64,000 nucleotides of DNA. Origin: Nitrospinaceae bacterium. GTDB taxonomy: Bacteria > Nitrospinota_A > UBA7883 > JAJDBK01. The position numbers and the translations under genes are program-made. The notes under the pieces were generated by a model that saw only the letters and a list, made by a program, of their open reading frames with translations, had not been told where the DNA came from and did not search any database. The DNA lies in contig JAJDBK010000068.1 of the NCBI GenBank assembly GCA_029261405.1, positions 46,486 through 110,485 on the forward strand. Direction: 5' to 3'. Positions 25,372 to 35,262 of the stretch are shown here, one piece after another. The stretch's first letter is position 1; each line of letters opens with the position of its first letter.

Positions 25372-26520
25372 ATGGTGCGAACAGGTTTCGATCTTCGCCC
25401 CTTGCAGGCCCGATTCAAGGCGCATAAAGAGCGGGGAATAGGTGTCTATACTCGCAATCTGATATCACGAGGAGAGCTTGCAAAAGGCGCCCTTGAGATT
25501 TTACCTTTCCACGACCCACTCTACGAATCGCTGGAACCGCTTTCGCACGGATCAACGGAATTATCACCCGGTCTGTTTACCAGAATCGTGGGGGGGAACA
25601 TCAAGGAGTATTTCAGACAACACCTCCTGTCAAGACGGGATATTGACACCCATTGCGTGAGAAACCGTATTGAGCGCCTCTTTTTCCCGACTCACCTCGA
25701 CGCTCCCGCCGGTTTGAAGTGCGGGTATGTCACAACCGCCCACGACATGATCTCCTCGGCCCTGAGGGAGAAACACTACACCTCCATCAAAAGCTCGTTC
25801 CATATCAGAAAACAGATCGAGACCCTGAGAACGGCGGAGAAGATCGTGGCGGTCTCCGAACATACACGGAGCGATGTAATAAAATACACCGGGATAGATC
25901 CGGGTAAGATCGATGTTGTCTATAACGGGGTGGAGCCAGATTTCCACCCCGGCGTAACCGCCGACGCGGAACGGTTCGACCTGCCTGAAAAATTCGTTCT
26001 CTATGTGGGGGGCATCGACTGGCGCAAGAACATGGAACTTTTGTTCGACGCATTTGCGGGGCTTGCCAATACGGACCGCGACTCTTTCCTCGTAATGACC
26101 GGCGATATCGAAAGCGATCCTCTCTACCTCGGTTTCATGGAGAGATTGAAAAAGTCGCGGCTTGAATCGAGAGTGAGGTCCTTGGGATATGTCAGCAAAC
26201 CGGAACTTGTCGCCCTCTATAACAGAGCCACCCTCTTTTTCTATCCAAGCCTCTACGAAGGTTTTGGTCTTCCGGTACTCGAAGCGATGGCGTGTGGAGT
26301 TCCGGTGTTAACGACCAATTGCGCGTCGATACCCGAAGTTGCCGGGGACGCGTGTGTAACCCTCGACCCTGATAAACCGGAGTTTTTTGCCAGCGAACTA
26401 AAAGCGTTGATGGTAGACGGCGCCAGAAGAGCGGAGATGTCAGAAAAAGGTATTGAACGGGCCAGAAAATTCACCTGGGAGAAATGCGCCGAAGAGACAT
26501 TTTCAGTTATCGGTGGTTAA
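25372..26520 (+). CDS. GT4-family glycosyltransferase
   Basis: A 382-residue GT-B glycosyltransferase. The C-terminal donor domain shows FVLYVGGIDWRKNMELL and the family signature PSLYEGFGLPVLEAMACG followed by IPEVAGDA. The N-terminal acceptor domain is less conserved and includes a run of basic residues. The start ATG directly follows the isomerase stop. Acceptor and product are unknown; envelope or exopolysaccharide sugar transfer is plausible. Confidence 0.88.
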   Translation: MVRTGFDLRPLQARFKAHKERGIGVYTRNLISRGELAKGALEILPFHDPLYESLEPLSHGSTELSPGLFTRIVGGNIKEYFRQHLLSRRDIDTHCVRNRIERLFFPTHLDAPAGLKCGYVTTAHDMISSALREKHYTSIKSSFHIRKQIETLRTAEKIVAVSEHTRSDVIKYTGIDPGKIDVVYNGVEPDFHPGVTADAERFDLPEKFVLYVGGIDWRKNMELLFDAFAGLANTDRDSFLVMTGDIESDPLYLGFMERLKKSRLESRVRSLGYVSKPELVALYNRATLFFYPSLYEGFGLPVLEAMACGVPVLTTNCASIPEVAGDACVTLDPDKPEFFASELKALMVDGARRAEMSEKGIERARKFTWEKCAEETFSVIGG

Positions 26521-26582
26521 ACTATAAGTCCGCCAGAGCAGGAAATTCTGAAAAACTTATCTCTTCCGGCCCCCATTACTCT

Positions 26583-27965
26583 TCAGACTATATCGTATTT
26601 TTTGATGCGGTCGATCAGTTGTCTTCTGGTCATGCCCAGGTCTCTGGCGGTTTGCGATTTGTTCCACCTGTTCGTTTCCAGCGACTCTAGTATGGACCTT
26701 TTTTCCATGGCCGATATCCGGTTTAGAATATCGGAATCATCGTCGGTTTGAGCCGTTTCGGATTGCTCGATTTTCTCTTCGGTGGCGCCTATTTCGCTTG
26801 GCAGATGTTTCGTCATAATGGTGGTGTCATTGCAACATAACACGGCGTACTCGATGGCGTTTTCCAATTGACGCACGTTGCCCGGCCACCCGAAAGTTTT
26901 CACCAAACTCATGGTCGACTCATCGAAAGAACGAATCTCTTTTCCGTAAGTCGCTGAAAATCTGATAAGAAAAGTGTTCGCCATCTCCTCGATATCCTCC
27001 TTGCGGTCCCTTAAAGGAGGGATATGAATATGCAATGTGTTGAGGCGGTAGAAAAGATCCTCCCGAAATCTACCTTTCGCCATCTCATCGGTAAGTGTCT
27101 GATTTGACGCCGAAATAATTCTTCCGGCAAGCTTGATCGGTCTGTTTCCTCCGACCCGTTCAAACTCCCGTTCCTGAAGTACCCTGAGCAGTTTCACCTG
27201 TAGCGTTTGGGGTATTTCAGAAATTTCGTCCAGAAAGACAATGCCTTCACCCGCCATTTCCAACCTGCCGATTCGCACTTTATCCGCCCCGGTAAAGGCT
27301 CCTTTTTCATGCCCGAAAAGTTCGCTCTCCAGGAGAGTTTCGGCGAATGCGGAACAATTGATGGCTACGAAAGGTTTATCACTATGGGAACTGAAACTGT
27401 GCAACATTCTGGCGGCGATCTCTTTTCCTACCCCGGTCTCGCCAGTTATCAGGGCCGGAGCGTCCGATTGCGAGAATATAAGCAGTTTTTCACGGACAAT
27501 GTTCATCTCCTTTGAACTGCCTGACAGAGTCCGTTTTTGCCCCTCCTCACCAACGAGTTTGCGCAACTCGACGTTTTCGTTCTTTAACTCCAGGTGTGCG
27601 ACAACCCTGCCAAGGGCCGTCTCCAGCTCCTGTTGCATAAACGGCTTTGCAAGGAAATCGAAAATACCCGACCTGATAGCTTCGATGGCCATGTTAAGTT
27701 CGGCAAAAGCTGTCATCAGAAGGAAAAAGGCATCAGGATTTATTTCCCGTAGGTGTGAGCAAAGCTCCATGCCGTTCATTTCCGGCATCTTGTAGTCGGT
27801 GAGAACTATATCGAAGGGATTATTAGCGGCCCATTCAAGGGCTTCTGAAGGCGAGTTGAAAAAACTCCGCTCCATGTCGCTGTTGTTTTTCAGGTAGGTC
27901 TTTACAACCTTGAGCGACGTTTCGTCATCTTCGACAACGAGCAACCGGTATTTACGTCCGGCCAT
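26583..27965 (-). CDS. NtrC-type sigma-54 response regulator
   Basis: A 460-residue activator with a receiver (about 5-122; acceptor D57 in VLTDYKMPEMNG, Lys in FLAKPF). It is followed by an AAA+ sigma-54 domain (Walker A GETGVGKEIAA, sigma-54 loop GAFTGA near 221, Walker B IVFLDEI) and a Fis-type HTH (SQTARDLGMTRRQLIDRI) at the C-terminus. It is the last gene of the minus-strand signalling run and lies 85 bases after its likely partner kinase. A strong sigma-54 promoter stands at the head of that run, so self-regulation is possible. Confidence 0.95.
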   Translation of the reverse strand: MAGRKYRLLVVEDDETSLKVVKTYLKNNSDMERSFFNSPSEALEWAANNPFDIVLTDYKMPEMNGMELCSHLREINPDAFFLLMTAFAELNMAIEAIRSGIFDFLAKPFMQQELETALGRVVAHLELKNENVELRKLVGEEGQKRTLSGSSKEMNIVREKLLIFSQSDAPALITGETGVGKEIAARMLHSFSSHSDKPFVAINCSAFAETLLESELFGHEKGAFTGADKVRIGRLEMAGEGIVFLDEISEIPQTLQVKLLRVLQEREFERVGGNRPIKLAGRIISASNQTLTDEMAKGRFREDLFYRLNTLHIHIPPLRDRKEDIEEMANTFLIRFSATYGKEIRSFDESTMSLVKTFGWPGNVRQLENAIEYAVLCCNDTTIMTKHLPSEIGATEEKIEQSETAQTDDDSDILNRISAMEKRSILESLETNRWNKSQTARDLGMTRRQLIDRIKKYDIV

Positions 27966-28050
27966 TTAAACCACCAACCGATAATAGCGCGATGAGATTC
28001 TCGTACCATTATCGCTTTAAGTGGCGCCGTTATGCAAGAAACGCCGACAT

Positions 28051-30759
28051 TTATAACGGGGGAGGCTTCTTTCGGTGAATTGCAGGGGTCGGCCTCCTTG
28101 CAAGCTCCCGGCGCACGACCTCTCCGAGCTTATCAGGTGTCAAAGGTTTTTGCAGAAGCGCCCTGATTCCAAACGACCCGGCTGTTTCCATGTCGATAGT
28201 GTCGCTGTATCCGGTCATCATGATTATGGGAATATCGTTTGAAAGCTTATGAATCTCGCGGGCAAGTCCCTCTCCTGAGATTCCGGGCATGGTCATATCT
28301 GTGATAACGAAATCGAACGCGCAAGGGTCGTCCCGGAAAAGTTTCAGCGCCTTTTGGCTGTCTGTGAGGGTAGTAGCCTCGTATCCGAAATGGGTGAGGA
28401 TTCTGGATACCGTTTTCGCCACAGCTGGCTGATCGTCGATTACGAGAGCCCTTCCCCTTCCACTTAATGAGGGATGTCTAATGTTATCTTCCGTTCTGGC
28501 GCTCTTATCGAATCGTGGAAGATATACGGAAAAAGTGGAGCCTGTTCCCGACTGGCTCATAACCTCCACAAAACCACCGTGGTTTTCCGCTATCCCGTGA
28601 AGGACCGAAAGCCCCATACCGGTTCCTTCCCCTTCCGGCTTTGTGGTGAAGAACGGTTCGAAGATTCTGTCCAGGGTTTCGGTTTCCATACCGGCGCCAG
28701 TGTCGCTGACAGTCAGTTTGACGTAGTGGCTCTTATCGGCCCGGCTTTTATTTTCAGCCGACATATCATTTAACGCTACCGGTTTTAACTCTACGGTCAG
28801 GAGTCCGCCTCTCTCCCTCATAGCGTAGCCCGCATTGGTTAGCAGGTTTACTATCACCTGATGGAGTTGAGAATGGTCCCCCATGACGGCTCCAGAATCG
28901 GGGTCGATTCTACTTTCGATTTTCACAGTGGTGGGGATGGTGGCCCGCATCAGCTTGATCGATTCCTTCACAAGAGAGTGAAGTTCGACGGGCCGGAAAC
29001 TTTGTTCGCTACGTCGGCTGAATGTCAGGATACTTTTTACCAGCTCCTGGGCGCGTCGCCCTGCTGTGATGACATCACTCAACAGCTCCAAAACCTCCGG
29101 GTTGTCGCCGATTTTCTCTTTTATTATCTGTGTGTATCCGATTATCGGCATCAGGATATTGTTAAAATCGTGTGCAATGCCCCCAGCCATAGTTCCTATA
29201 GCCTTGAGTTTCTGCGACTGCTTCAGTTCCTTTTCAAGGATGGTCTCCCGGGTAACATCACGTTTAACCGCTACATACCCTGTTACCAACCCGGCGTTGT
29301 CCCTGATGGGAGTTATAGTGGAGACTTCGTCGAACATTTCTCCACTCTTTTTCCTGTTGACCATCCTTCCATTCCAGACATTCCCCTTTGTAATGGTCTC
29401 CCACATCCCTTTGTAGAACAATCCATCCTGCTTGCCGCTTTTCAGGATGGCGGGTGTAAGCCCGATGGCTTCGGCGGATGTATAACCGGTGATCTTTTCG
29501 AAAGCCGGGTTGACATAGAGCATAGTTCCGGCATTGTCGGTGATGATAACCATTTCCGAGGTCTGCTCTATGGCAGTTGCGAGGCGATAGCGTTCTTCCT
29601 CCACCCGTCTGCGTTCGGTTATATCCCGTATGATAGCGGAGAAGAAAATCCCTTTGGAAGTTTCCCAGGAGGAGAGGGAGAGTTCCAGTGGAAACTTTTC
29701 GTCCGACTTTCGCAATCCTTCAAGCTCCACCGTCTTTCCCATCAAGGTCGAAACGCCGGTTTTGACCTTGCGGGAAAACCCTTTTTGGTGGGCGCCCTTG
29801 TACTGTTCCGGCATCAGTATTTCGAGTTGTTCGCCCAGCGCTTCAGCCTCGCTGTAGCCGAACATGCGCACCGCCCCCACGTTCCACGACATGATAAGAC
29901 CATCCGTCCCGGCGGAGATAATGGCGTCGCTGGCCGACTGGGTAACGGAACGAAACCGCTCTTCGCTCTCTATGAGTTTTTCTTTCGCATGAATTCGATC
30001 AATGGCGTTTCCAAGCCTCACCGCGAGTTCGTCTAGAAGGTTTCTCTCTTCTTTCAGAAAAGGCCCCTCGTCAAGCTCCGGTTTCTTCTCAATATAAAAA
30101 AGATCAATAGAGCCGATTCGATCACCGCCTGCAACTATATCGCTCGACTGTTTCCATTCGCTCTCCATAAAATCGAGGGATGTGTAGCTTTTTCCAGCAA
30201 CAGATATCCGCGCCCGGGTAATCTTCGGGTATTTCCAGGCCGGTGGTATCAGATCGACGGTCTCCCTTAATATCTCTTCCGCTAAAACCCCTGGGCGGTC
30301 GGTTATTTTAGAAACCAGATAGAGACAGTGAAGTTCTTTTACCCTCTCCCTGAGCTCATCCGATTTTTGATTTAGCTCCCGCTCCGCTCTTGTTCGTTTA
30401 GTGACATCGTGAACGAATCCGAATAACTTTTCCGGAGCGCCATCCTCGGCGTATACGATTTCGGCTCTTTCGTGAGCGAACCGGATCGATCCGTCAGGAG
30501 TTAAGATGCGATATTCGACTTCATAGTTATGATCGTGGTTGGCGAGGGATAACCTGGTCTGTTCAATTATCAATTCCCGGTCATCGGGATGAATCATCTT
30601 TGCAAACGTGGAGAAATCCAGTCTTCCATCTTGAGGCTTGAGACCAAAAATTTGGAAGACGCCATCCGACCAGGTCAATTCCCCGGTTTTCAGATCCTGC
30701 TCCCAATGACCCAGTCGGGCTATCCGCTCGATTTTTTCCAGGGAGGTACTTTTATTCAT
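28051..30759 (-). CDS. Multi-PAS hybrid histidine kinase
   Basis: About 902 residues with no membrane segment. Domains: PAS (10-125, ending [11 protein letters not shown]), a GAF-like sensor (145-260, [11 protein letters not shown]), PAS (265-380), PAS (390-500), HisKA with [11 protein letters not shown] (H near 527), HATPase ([17 protein letters not shown]) and a C-terminal receiver ([19 protein letters not shown]). The ATG at 30759 has GGAGGGG 9 bases upstream and is preferred over the adjoining TTG. It is followed by the NtrC-type regulator and preceded 27 bases upstream by a PAS-like small gene. Confidence 0.92.
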   Translation of the reverse strand: MNKSTSLEKIERIARLGHWEQDLKTGELTWSDGVFQIFGLKPQDGRLDFSTFAKMIHPDDRELIIEQTRLSLANHDHNYEVEYRILTPDGSIRFAHERAEIVYAEDGAPEKLFGFVHDVTKRTRAERELNQKSDELRERVKELHCLYLVSKITDRPGVLAEEILRETVDLIPPAWKYPKITRARISVAGKSYTSLDFMESEWKQSSDIVAGGDRIGSIDLFYIEKKPELDEGPFLKEERNLLDELAVRLGNAIDRIHAKEKLIESEERFRSVTQSASDAIISAGTDGLIMSWNVGAVRMFGYSEAEALGEQLEILMPEQYKGAHQKGFSRKVKTGVSTLMGKTVELEGLRKSDEKFPLELSLSSWETSKGIFFSAIIRDITERRRVEEERYRLATAIEQTSEMVIITDNAGTMLYVNPAFEKITGYTSAEAIGLTPAILKSGKQDGLFYKGMWETITKGNVWNGRMVNRKKSGEMFDEVSTITPIRDNAGLVTGYVAVKRDVTRETILEKELKQSQKLKAIGTMAGGIAHDFNNILMPIIGYTQIIKEKIGDNPEVLELLSDVITAGRRAQELVKSILTFSRRSEQSFRPVELHSLVKESIKLMRATIPTTVKIESRIDPDSGAVMGDHSQLHQVIVNLLTNAGYAMRERGGLLTVELKPVALNDMSAENKSRADKSHYVKLTVSDTGAGMETETLDRIFEPFFTTKPEGEGTGMGLSVLHGIAENHGGFVEVMSQSGTGSTFSVYLPRFDKSARTEDNIRHPSLSGRGRALVIDDQPAVAKTVSRILTHFGYEATTLTDSQKALKLFRDDPCAFDFVITDMTMPGISGEGLAREIHKLSNDIPIIMMTGYSDTIDMETAGSFGIRALLQKPLTPDKLGEVVRRELARRPTPAIHRKKPPPL

Positions 30760-30786
30760 CAATTCAAACCCCTCCCCTTAAGAGTC

Positions 30787-31020
30787 TCATTCTTCGTTCC
30801 AGTTACTGCAGTCGGTTATGTCGATAGCGTAATGAAGATAAATATCATCGCCTACCGGAATCCAGTATGTATCCCATATCCGCTCCCCGATGGGTACTTG
30901 TTTGTTTACAGCAAGCTTCGTTTCAAACGCCGAATCGGCAATGCGGAAGTAACATTTTGTTCCCCCTGCGGGAGGTTTGTGATGGTTGTAACAAAAATCC
31001 GCGTCTTCTCCCGGAATCAT
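30787..31020 (-). CDS. Small PAS-like protein (half PAS domain)
   Basis: A 77-residue protein that resembles the second half of a PAS domain of the kind with Cys/Pro-rich centres. It has a Cys-containing turn (DFCYNHHKPPAGGTKC), then strands ETKLAVNKQVPIGERIW and YWIPVGDDIYLHYAIDITD. The ATG at 31020 has AAGGGA 9 bases upstream; the GTG at 31029 is too close to that site. It starts just after the chemoreceptor terminator and ends 27 bases before the hybrid kinase. It may be a detached sensory domain of that kinase. Assignment is tentative. Confidence 0.55.
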   Translation of the reverse strand: MIPGEDADFCYNHHKPPAGGTKCYFRIADSAFETKLAVNKQVPIGERIWDTYWIPVGDDIYLHYAIDITDCSNWNEE

Positions 31021-31038
31021 ATTACCCACTCCCTTGCT

Positions 31039-31081
31039 AAAAAAGCGTGGCGCCGATACATGACCGGCTCCACGCTTTTTT
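31039..31081 (-). terminator. Intrinsic terminator after the chemoreceptor gene
   Basis: AAAAAGCGTGG (31040-31050) and CCACGCTTTTTT (31070-31081) form a strong stem with an inner GCCG/CGGC helix. T-runs exist on both strands. On the minus strand it lies 12 bases after the chemoreceptor stop, and just upstream of the small PAS-like gene. Confidence 0.8.
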
Positions 31082-31092
31082 ATCCCTTGCGG

Positions 31093-33858
31093 CTAGAAAT
31101 CCCTGAAATCTTCATCCATGGGAATCATCTCTTCCTTGCTCATTTTCCCGGACGTAGGTTTCTTAAGGTTTTCCGACGACCCGGTATGAGCCTTGCGAAC
31201 AGTCCTGGCCCTTTCCGCCAATCTTGGTTTTTCATGGGTAACGCCGGTCAGCATGTGTCGCACCCCGGCTCCGTTGGAGGAACCTTCTATGAGGCTTGTA
31301 AGATCGCCGACCACATCATTGAGTTTCTCCGCCTGGGCGTTCAACTCTTCTGAAGCGGCCGCCGCCTCTTCGGCGTTGCCCGCATTCTGCTGGGTAACCG
31401 TGTCCATCTGCGTTACCGCAGTATTGATCTGCTCGATACCTTCCGACTGCTGGATCGATGCGGAGGATATCTGGGCCACAAGGTTGGTCACACTCTTGAC
31501 ACCGTCAACGATCTCCGAGAGTACCTTGCCCGCATTGTCCGCAAGTTCGTTACCTTGCCGGGCCTTGCCCACTGCGTCTTCGATGAGATCTGATGTGTCC
31601 CGAGCCGCGGCGCCCGCCCTCTGGGCGAGGTTCCGTACTTCTTCGGCCACAACGGCGAAACCCTTGCCATGTTCTCCGGCCCGGGCCGCTTCCACAGCCG
31701 CGTTTAGCGCCAGCAGGTTCGTCTGGAACGCAATCTCTTCAATCACCTTGATGATCTTGCTGATCTCCCCGGAAGACTTGTTGATAGCCTTCATCGCCTC
31801 GATCATCTTCTCCATGGCATGGCTCCCCTCTTCGGCGCTATCCCGCGCCTGAATCGAAAGGGTGTTCGCCTGACCGGCGTTATCGGCGTTCTGGCGGGTC
31901 ATGGAGGTCATCTCCTCAAGCGAGGCCGAGGTCTCTTCGATCGACGCCGCCTGCTCGGTAGCGCCTTCAGCAAGGGACTGGCTCGACTGCGATATCTGCC
32001 CCGACGCGTCTGTCACCTGGTGCGCCCCCTCGTAAAGGTCAGCTATGATAATGTTGATCGGTCCCGATACGGAGCGCGCAACCAGTATCGCCACCAGAAG
32101 AATCAGGGCAAGACCGATAATACCAACGATCCCGATCACCCACTCGATCTCTCTGACTGCGGCAAAAGCCTCCCACTCATCTTTCTCCGCAATCAGCGCC
32201 CACGTCGTGTCGAATACCTTGACCGGGGTGAAAGCGGACAGAACAGAATTGCCGTTGTAATCTATGATGATACGTTTATCGGTATTACCCGATAACGCTT
32301 CCCTGGCCGCGTCTGTATCTACAGAACCCCTGGCGGGATTGGCAAAGGAGGCCTTCACGGTGTGATTCACGGAATCGAGAAACGAGTCGGACCGCATAAG
32401 TTTGTCAGAGCCGACAAGGTATGTCTCCCCTGTCTCACCCATGCCTTGACGCTCCTGCATGATGCCGTTGATAGCGTCGAGAGATAGCTGGATAGCCACT
32501 ACAGTTTCGGTCGCACCGTCCCGCAGGTCGATGATCGGCTGGGCTATAAACGCCGCTGGTTCGTCGTTGCTTGGAGCGTAAGGGGCGAAATCGGCCAAGC
32601 CGAACTGTTTCGTCTCAAGAACCTTCCTGACAAGCCCGCCGAGATTGGAGCTCGAATACTTCCCGTTGACCATGTTGGTCTGGAAATCAGCCTCCCTCGA
32701 CACCGTGTAGAAGACGTATCCATCAGGGTTGATGAGGAAGAGGTCGTAGTAGCCGTACATCTCCACGTACTTGGCGTAAAACTCCTTCCCCTTGGAATCT
32801 ACAGGTGAGAAGGCTTCGGCAACATCAATTTCTGCGATAAGAGCCCAGGTCATATCCCCGATATGGATCGGCGTGAATGCGGAGAGTACCGGGTTGCCGT
32901 TATAGTCCATAATCACATCGCCGCCGACCGTTCCTTGGAGCGCTTCGCTAGCCGCCTCGGTATCGACACTTCCTTTGCCAGGATTTCTGAACGATGCCGA
33001 CACGGAATGATTCACAGGGTCGAGAAACGAATCGGACCGCATCAGCTTGTCTGCGCCGATAAGGTATGTTTCCCCGGTTTTTCCGAGACCGGTCCGCTCC
33101 TTCATGATGCTGTTGATGCCTTCAAGTGAGATCTGGAGAGCCACTACGCCGATGACATTACCATCGCTCATGACAGGCGCCCCCACGAAAGAGGCCGGTT
33201 CGCCGTTGCTGGGAGCGTATGGGGCGAAATCCTCTATGGCCGTCCCTTTCATCGCTTTAACGAATAGTCTGCCAAGTGAACTATCCTTCAGAGCGCCGGT
33301 TATCAGATTCTCGCCCAGATCAGACTCACCGGCGACGGAGTATACAACGTCCCCATCTTCGGCTATCAGGAACAGGTCGTAATAACCGTATTTCTCCTTA
33401 TATTCGGTGAGCCATTTGCCGAAGGTGTCCACATTCGATCTCCACTGGTATCCCCCGGTTCCACCCTCTTCCATAAAGGCGGTCTCTATAGCTTCCATGC
33501 CGTTCTTGACGGTTTCGTTGGTGGAGAGGACCGAAACGTCACCAAGGCGCTCACCGAAATAACCTTCTATCTGGTTTTTCTTTATCTCCCGGACAGCGGT
33601 GAGTTTGGCGAAGGCTTCGTTTCTCAACGCTCCTACAGTCTCCACCAGAACTCCCAGGTCACCTTTCCTCTCAAAAAAGAACCTTTCGATCTGGGATTTT
33701 TTTATCTCCCTCACCCCTTCGAGCTGTGAAAACGATTGCTCGGAAAGAGCGCTGGAACTCTTTAAATAGGCTGTTACTCCGATGGCGGCAAATGGCAGAA
33801 GACCGACCGCCAGGAAGAAAATAATCAGCCTGGTTCCAAGTTTCATATGGCTGAACAT
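31093..33858 (-). CDS. Methyl-accepting chemotaxis protein with duplicated sensor module
   Basis: A 921-residue chemoreceptor. TM1 is at about 9-32. The periplasmic part has two similar modules (about 158-350 and 368-566), each with a GYYDLFLI...DG..VY segment, TYLIG/VG(A/S)[11 protein letters not shown] and YNGN.VLSAFTP...TWALIAE. TM2 lies near 573-597. The cytoplasmic part holds the hairpin tip [20 protein letters not shown] and a C-terminal tail. The start ATG at 33858 follows GGAGGG; the longer frame runs into cheW. It is 22 bases downstream of cheW and forms a receptor-coupler pair without cheA nearby. The ligand is unknown. Confidence 0.94.
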   Translation of the reverse strand: MFSHMKLGTRLIIFFLAVGLLPFAAIGVTAYLKSSSALSEQSFSQLEGVREIKKSQIERFFFERKGDLGVLVETVGALRNEAFAKLTAVREIKKNQIEGYFGERLGDVSVLSTNETVKNGMEAIETAFMEEGGTGGYQWRSNVDTFGKWLTEYKEKYGYYDLFLIAEDGDVVYSVAGESDLGENLITGALKDSSLGRLFVKAMKGTAIEDFAPYAPSNGEPASFVGAPVMSDGNVIGVVALQISLEGINSIMKERTGLGKTGETYLIGADKLMRSDSFLDPVNHSVSASFRNPGKGSVDTEAASEALQGTVGGDVIMDYNGNPVLSAFTPIHIGDMTWALIAEIDVAEAFSPVDSKGKEFYAKYVEMYGYYDLFLINPDGYVFYTVSREADFQTNMVNGKYSSSNLGGLVRKVLETKQFGLADFAPYAPSNDEPAAFIAQPIIDLRDGATETVVAIQLSLDAINGIMQERQGMGETGETYLVGSDKLMRSDSFLDSVNHTVKASFANPARGSVDTDAAREALSGNTDKRIIIDYNGNSVLSAFTPVKVFDTTWALIAEKDEWEAFAAVREIEWVIGIVGIIGLALILLVAILVARSVSGPINIIIADLYEGAHQVTDASGQISQSSQSLAEGATEQAASIEETSASLEEMTSMTRQNADNAGQANTLSIQARDSAEEGSHAMEKMIEAMKAINKSSGEISKIIKVIEEIAFQTNLLALNAAVEAARAGEHGKGFAVVAEEVRNLAQRAGAAARDTSDLIEDAVGKARQGNELADNAGKVLSEIVDGVKSVTNLVAQISSASIQQSEGIEQINTAVTQMDTVTQQNAGNAEEAAAASEELNAQAEKLNDVVGDLTSLIEGSSNGAGVRHMLTGVTHEKPRLAERARTVRKAHTGSSENLKKPTSGKMSKEEMIPMDEDFRDF

Positions 33859-33880
33859 GACAAACCCTCCATTAAATATA

Positions 33881-34390
33881 TTAATGCACAGTTTCTTTTT
33901 CCAGTTCAGAAAGCGTTTCCACATCCTGACCCGACATCACTTTTTCGATATCTAACAGGATCTCCACTTTTTCCTTAACCTTCCCCATACCGAGAAGGAA
34001 ATGGGTGTCGATCTGTTTTCCAAATGATGGCGGAGGCTCTATATCCTTATCGCCTATATCGAGTACTTCGGAAACTGTATCCACAATCACTCCCATCTGC
34101 CTGCTTCCCATCTCCACGACTATGATGCAGGTCTCCTGAGTATATTCCGCCGCATCCATACCGAATTTGAGACGCAGATCCATTACCGGAATCACTTTGC
34201 CCCGCAGATTGACCACCCCTTTGAAATAACCTGGAGTTCTGGGGACATGGGTAATATCCATGATTTTGATGATCTCCCTGACTTTAACGATGTCGAGACC
34301 ATACTCCTCCTCTCCCAGAATAAAAGTCAGATATTTGCCCCCCAACCCGTGGTGGACGGCGTTCCGTTCTGATGAAACTGATGTGTCCAT
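33881..34390 (-). CDS. cheW: Chemotaxis coupling protein CheW
   Basis: CheW links receptors to the kinase CheA. The 169 residues form one CheW domain (about 18-160): [37 protein letters not shown] and [10 protein letters not shown]. It is 22 bases upstream of the chemoreceptor gene, so the two are expressed together. No cheA, cheY, cheB or cheR is in the window, so the pair must serve kinase modules encoded elsewhere. Confidence 0.94.
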   Translation of the reverse strand: MDTSVSSERNAVHHGLGGKYLTFILGEEEYGLDIVKVREIIKIMDITHVPRTPGYFKGVVNLRGKVIPVMDLRLKFGMDAAEYTQETCIIVVEMGSRQMGVIVDTVSEVLDIGDKDIEPPPSFGKQIDTHFLLGMGKVKEKVEILLDIEKVMSGQDVETLSELEKETVH

Positions 34391-34441
34391 GATCTTGCCC
34401 TTTACTTGAGGATCGGTTTGCCCATCATTATCGTTACCAGT

Positions 34442-34942
34442 TTAATGTCGATAGCGCCTCACTCGTTGCGAATCCTCGACAGCCCTTTCATTGTTGATGA
34501 AATGTCGGTTTACCGAGTCGATTGAGACGTTTTTTACAAGAATCCTGTTTATGGCGGAGAGCAGATTGTTACCCCTCGAATCGAGGGCTACGCTCGTAAT
34601 GTTGTCGTGGAAGAGGCTGAGTTCCGCCCAACTTTTGATGATCGGCTCCTTATCAGGCTCTCCCGCTCCAGAAACAAACAGAAATTCCGAGCTTGGAATC
34701 AACTCACGAATTTTGAAAAAACCGTTATTTTGTACGAACGTTTCATCGATTATCAGAATGTCAAATAGCATCTCCTTGATTACAGATAAGGAGACCCTCC
34801 GATATAACGACTCGCTCAGGTGAATGGAGATTAGCTCAGGGGTGTCGTTTATAAACCCGATAACATCATCCCGGATCTTTTCGTCCCAGCAAAGAATAAG
34901 AATGACCGGGCTGTTAAAACTCATATTGAACTCCATTGCCAT
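34442..34942 (-). CDS. Receiver-like protein of unknown function
   Basis: A 166-residue soluble protein starting MAMEFNMSFN at an ATG with GGGAGGTGG just upstream; the frame is open further upstream but without a good start. The alternating pattern VILILCWDEKIRDDVIGF, DILIIDE and FLFVSG resembles a degenerate response-regulator receiver fold. The usual acidic pair after the first strand and the PL-K motif near the end are not clear. It is the first gene after the sigma-54 promoter and precedes cheW, so it may be an accessory signalling protein. Confidence 0.55.
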   Translation of the reverse strand: MAMEFNMSFNSPVILILCWDEKIRDDVIGFINDTPELISIHLSESLYRRVSLSVIKEMLFDILIIDETFVQNNGFFKIRELIPSSEFLFVSGAGEPDKEPIIKSWAELSLFHDNITSVALDSRGNNLLSAINRILVKNVSIDSVNRHFINNERAVEDSQRVRRYRH

Positions 34943-35024
34943 GACCACCTCCCATCCTGCGTGACCTGAACTCCATTTCCTGGACCTGTTGTTATTCGCG
35001 CAACATACCTTCAACTTTAATTAA

Positions 35025-35041
35025 GGCAAGTTGCGAGCCAA
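35025..35041 (-). promoter_or_regulatory. Sigma-54 promoter of the signalling operon
   Basis: On the minus strand the sequence is TTGGCTCGCAACTTGCC. It matches the -24/-12 consensus TTGGCacg....TTGCw with exactly 10 bases between GG and GC. It points to the receiver-like/cheW/chemoreceptor genes, with about 70 bases of leader before the first ATG. Confidence 0.75.
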
Positions 35042-35125
35042 AGCTTTCGGAACTATATGAGACTGAATAATCAAGCGTTATAAAGAGTATGGTCGGCTTG
35101 AGAGCAACCAAAGGATAAGCAAAAG

Positions 35126-35140
35126 CATCCGATATGGATG
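35126..35140. promoter_or_regulatory. Candidate enhancer palindrome upstream of the sigma-54 promoter
   Basis: CATCC-GATAT-GGATG is a perfect inverted repeat with a 5-base centre, about 85 bases upstream of the -24 element. This is the usual position for an NtrC-type activator site. Only one clear copy is seen, so it is a candidate only. Confidence 0.4.
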
Positions 35141-35210
35141 AAAATGTTTAAAGTGGCTAGAAGAGATAGAACCGGGGAGGTAGTGAGTCTGGATGGAGGA
35201 GCGTAGGCCG

Positions 35211-35248
35211 TTTCCGGACGGCGTATTTTGTGTGAAACCGCCCGGAAA
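35211..35248 (-). terminator. Hairpin downstream of rhlE
   Basis: TTTCCGGACGG (35211-35221) pairs with CCGCCCGGAAA (35238-35248) with one wobble position. It lies 15 bases after the rhlE stop on the minus strand. There is no T-run, so it is a terminator-like or mRNA-end-protecting hairpin. Confidence 0.45.
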
Positions 35249-35262
35249 TTCGTTAACCTATG

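Larger units (their letters stand above)
34943..35262. other. 320-base regulatory region of the cheW operon and rhlE 3' end
   Basis: No gene is supported. The region contains the sigma-54 promoter (35025-35041), a palindrome CATCC-GATAT-GGATG (35126-35140) that could be an enhancer site, and the hairpin after rhlE (35211-35248). Confidence 0.6.

Noticed and set aside
28861..30036. Long plus-strand open frame (391 codons) across the hybrid kinase
   Set aside because: It is antisense to a clear multi-domain kinase, is rich in His/Phe/Gly as frame shadows are, and has no family resemblance.
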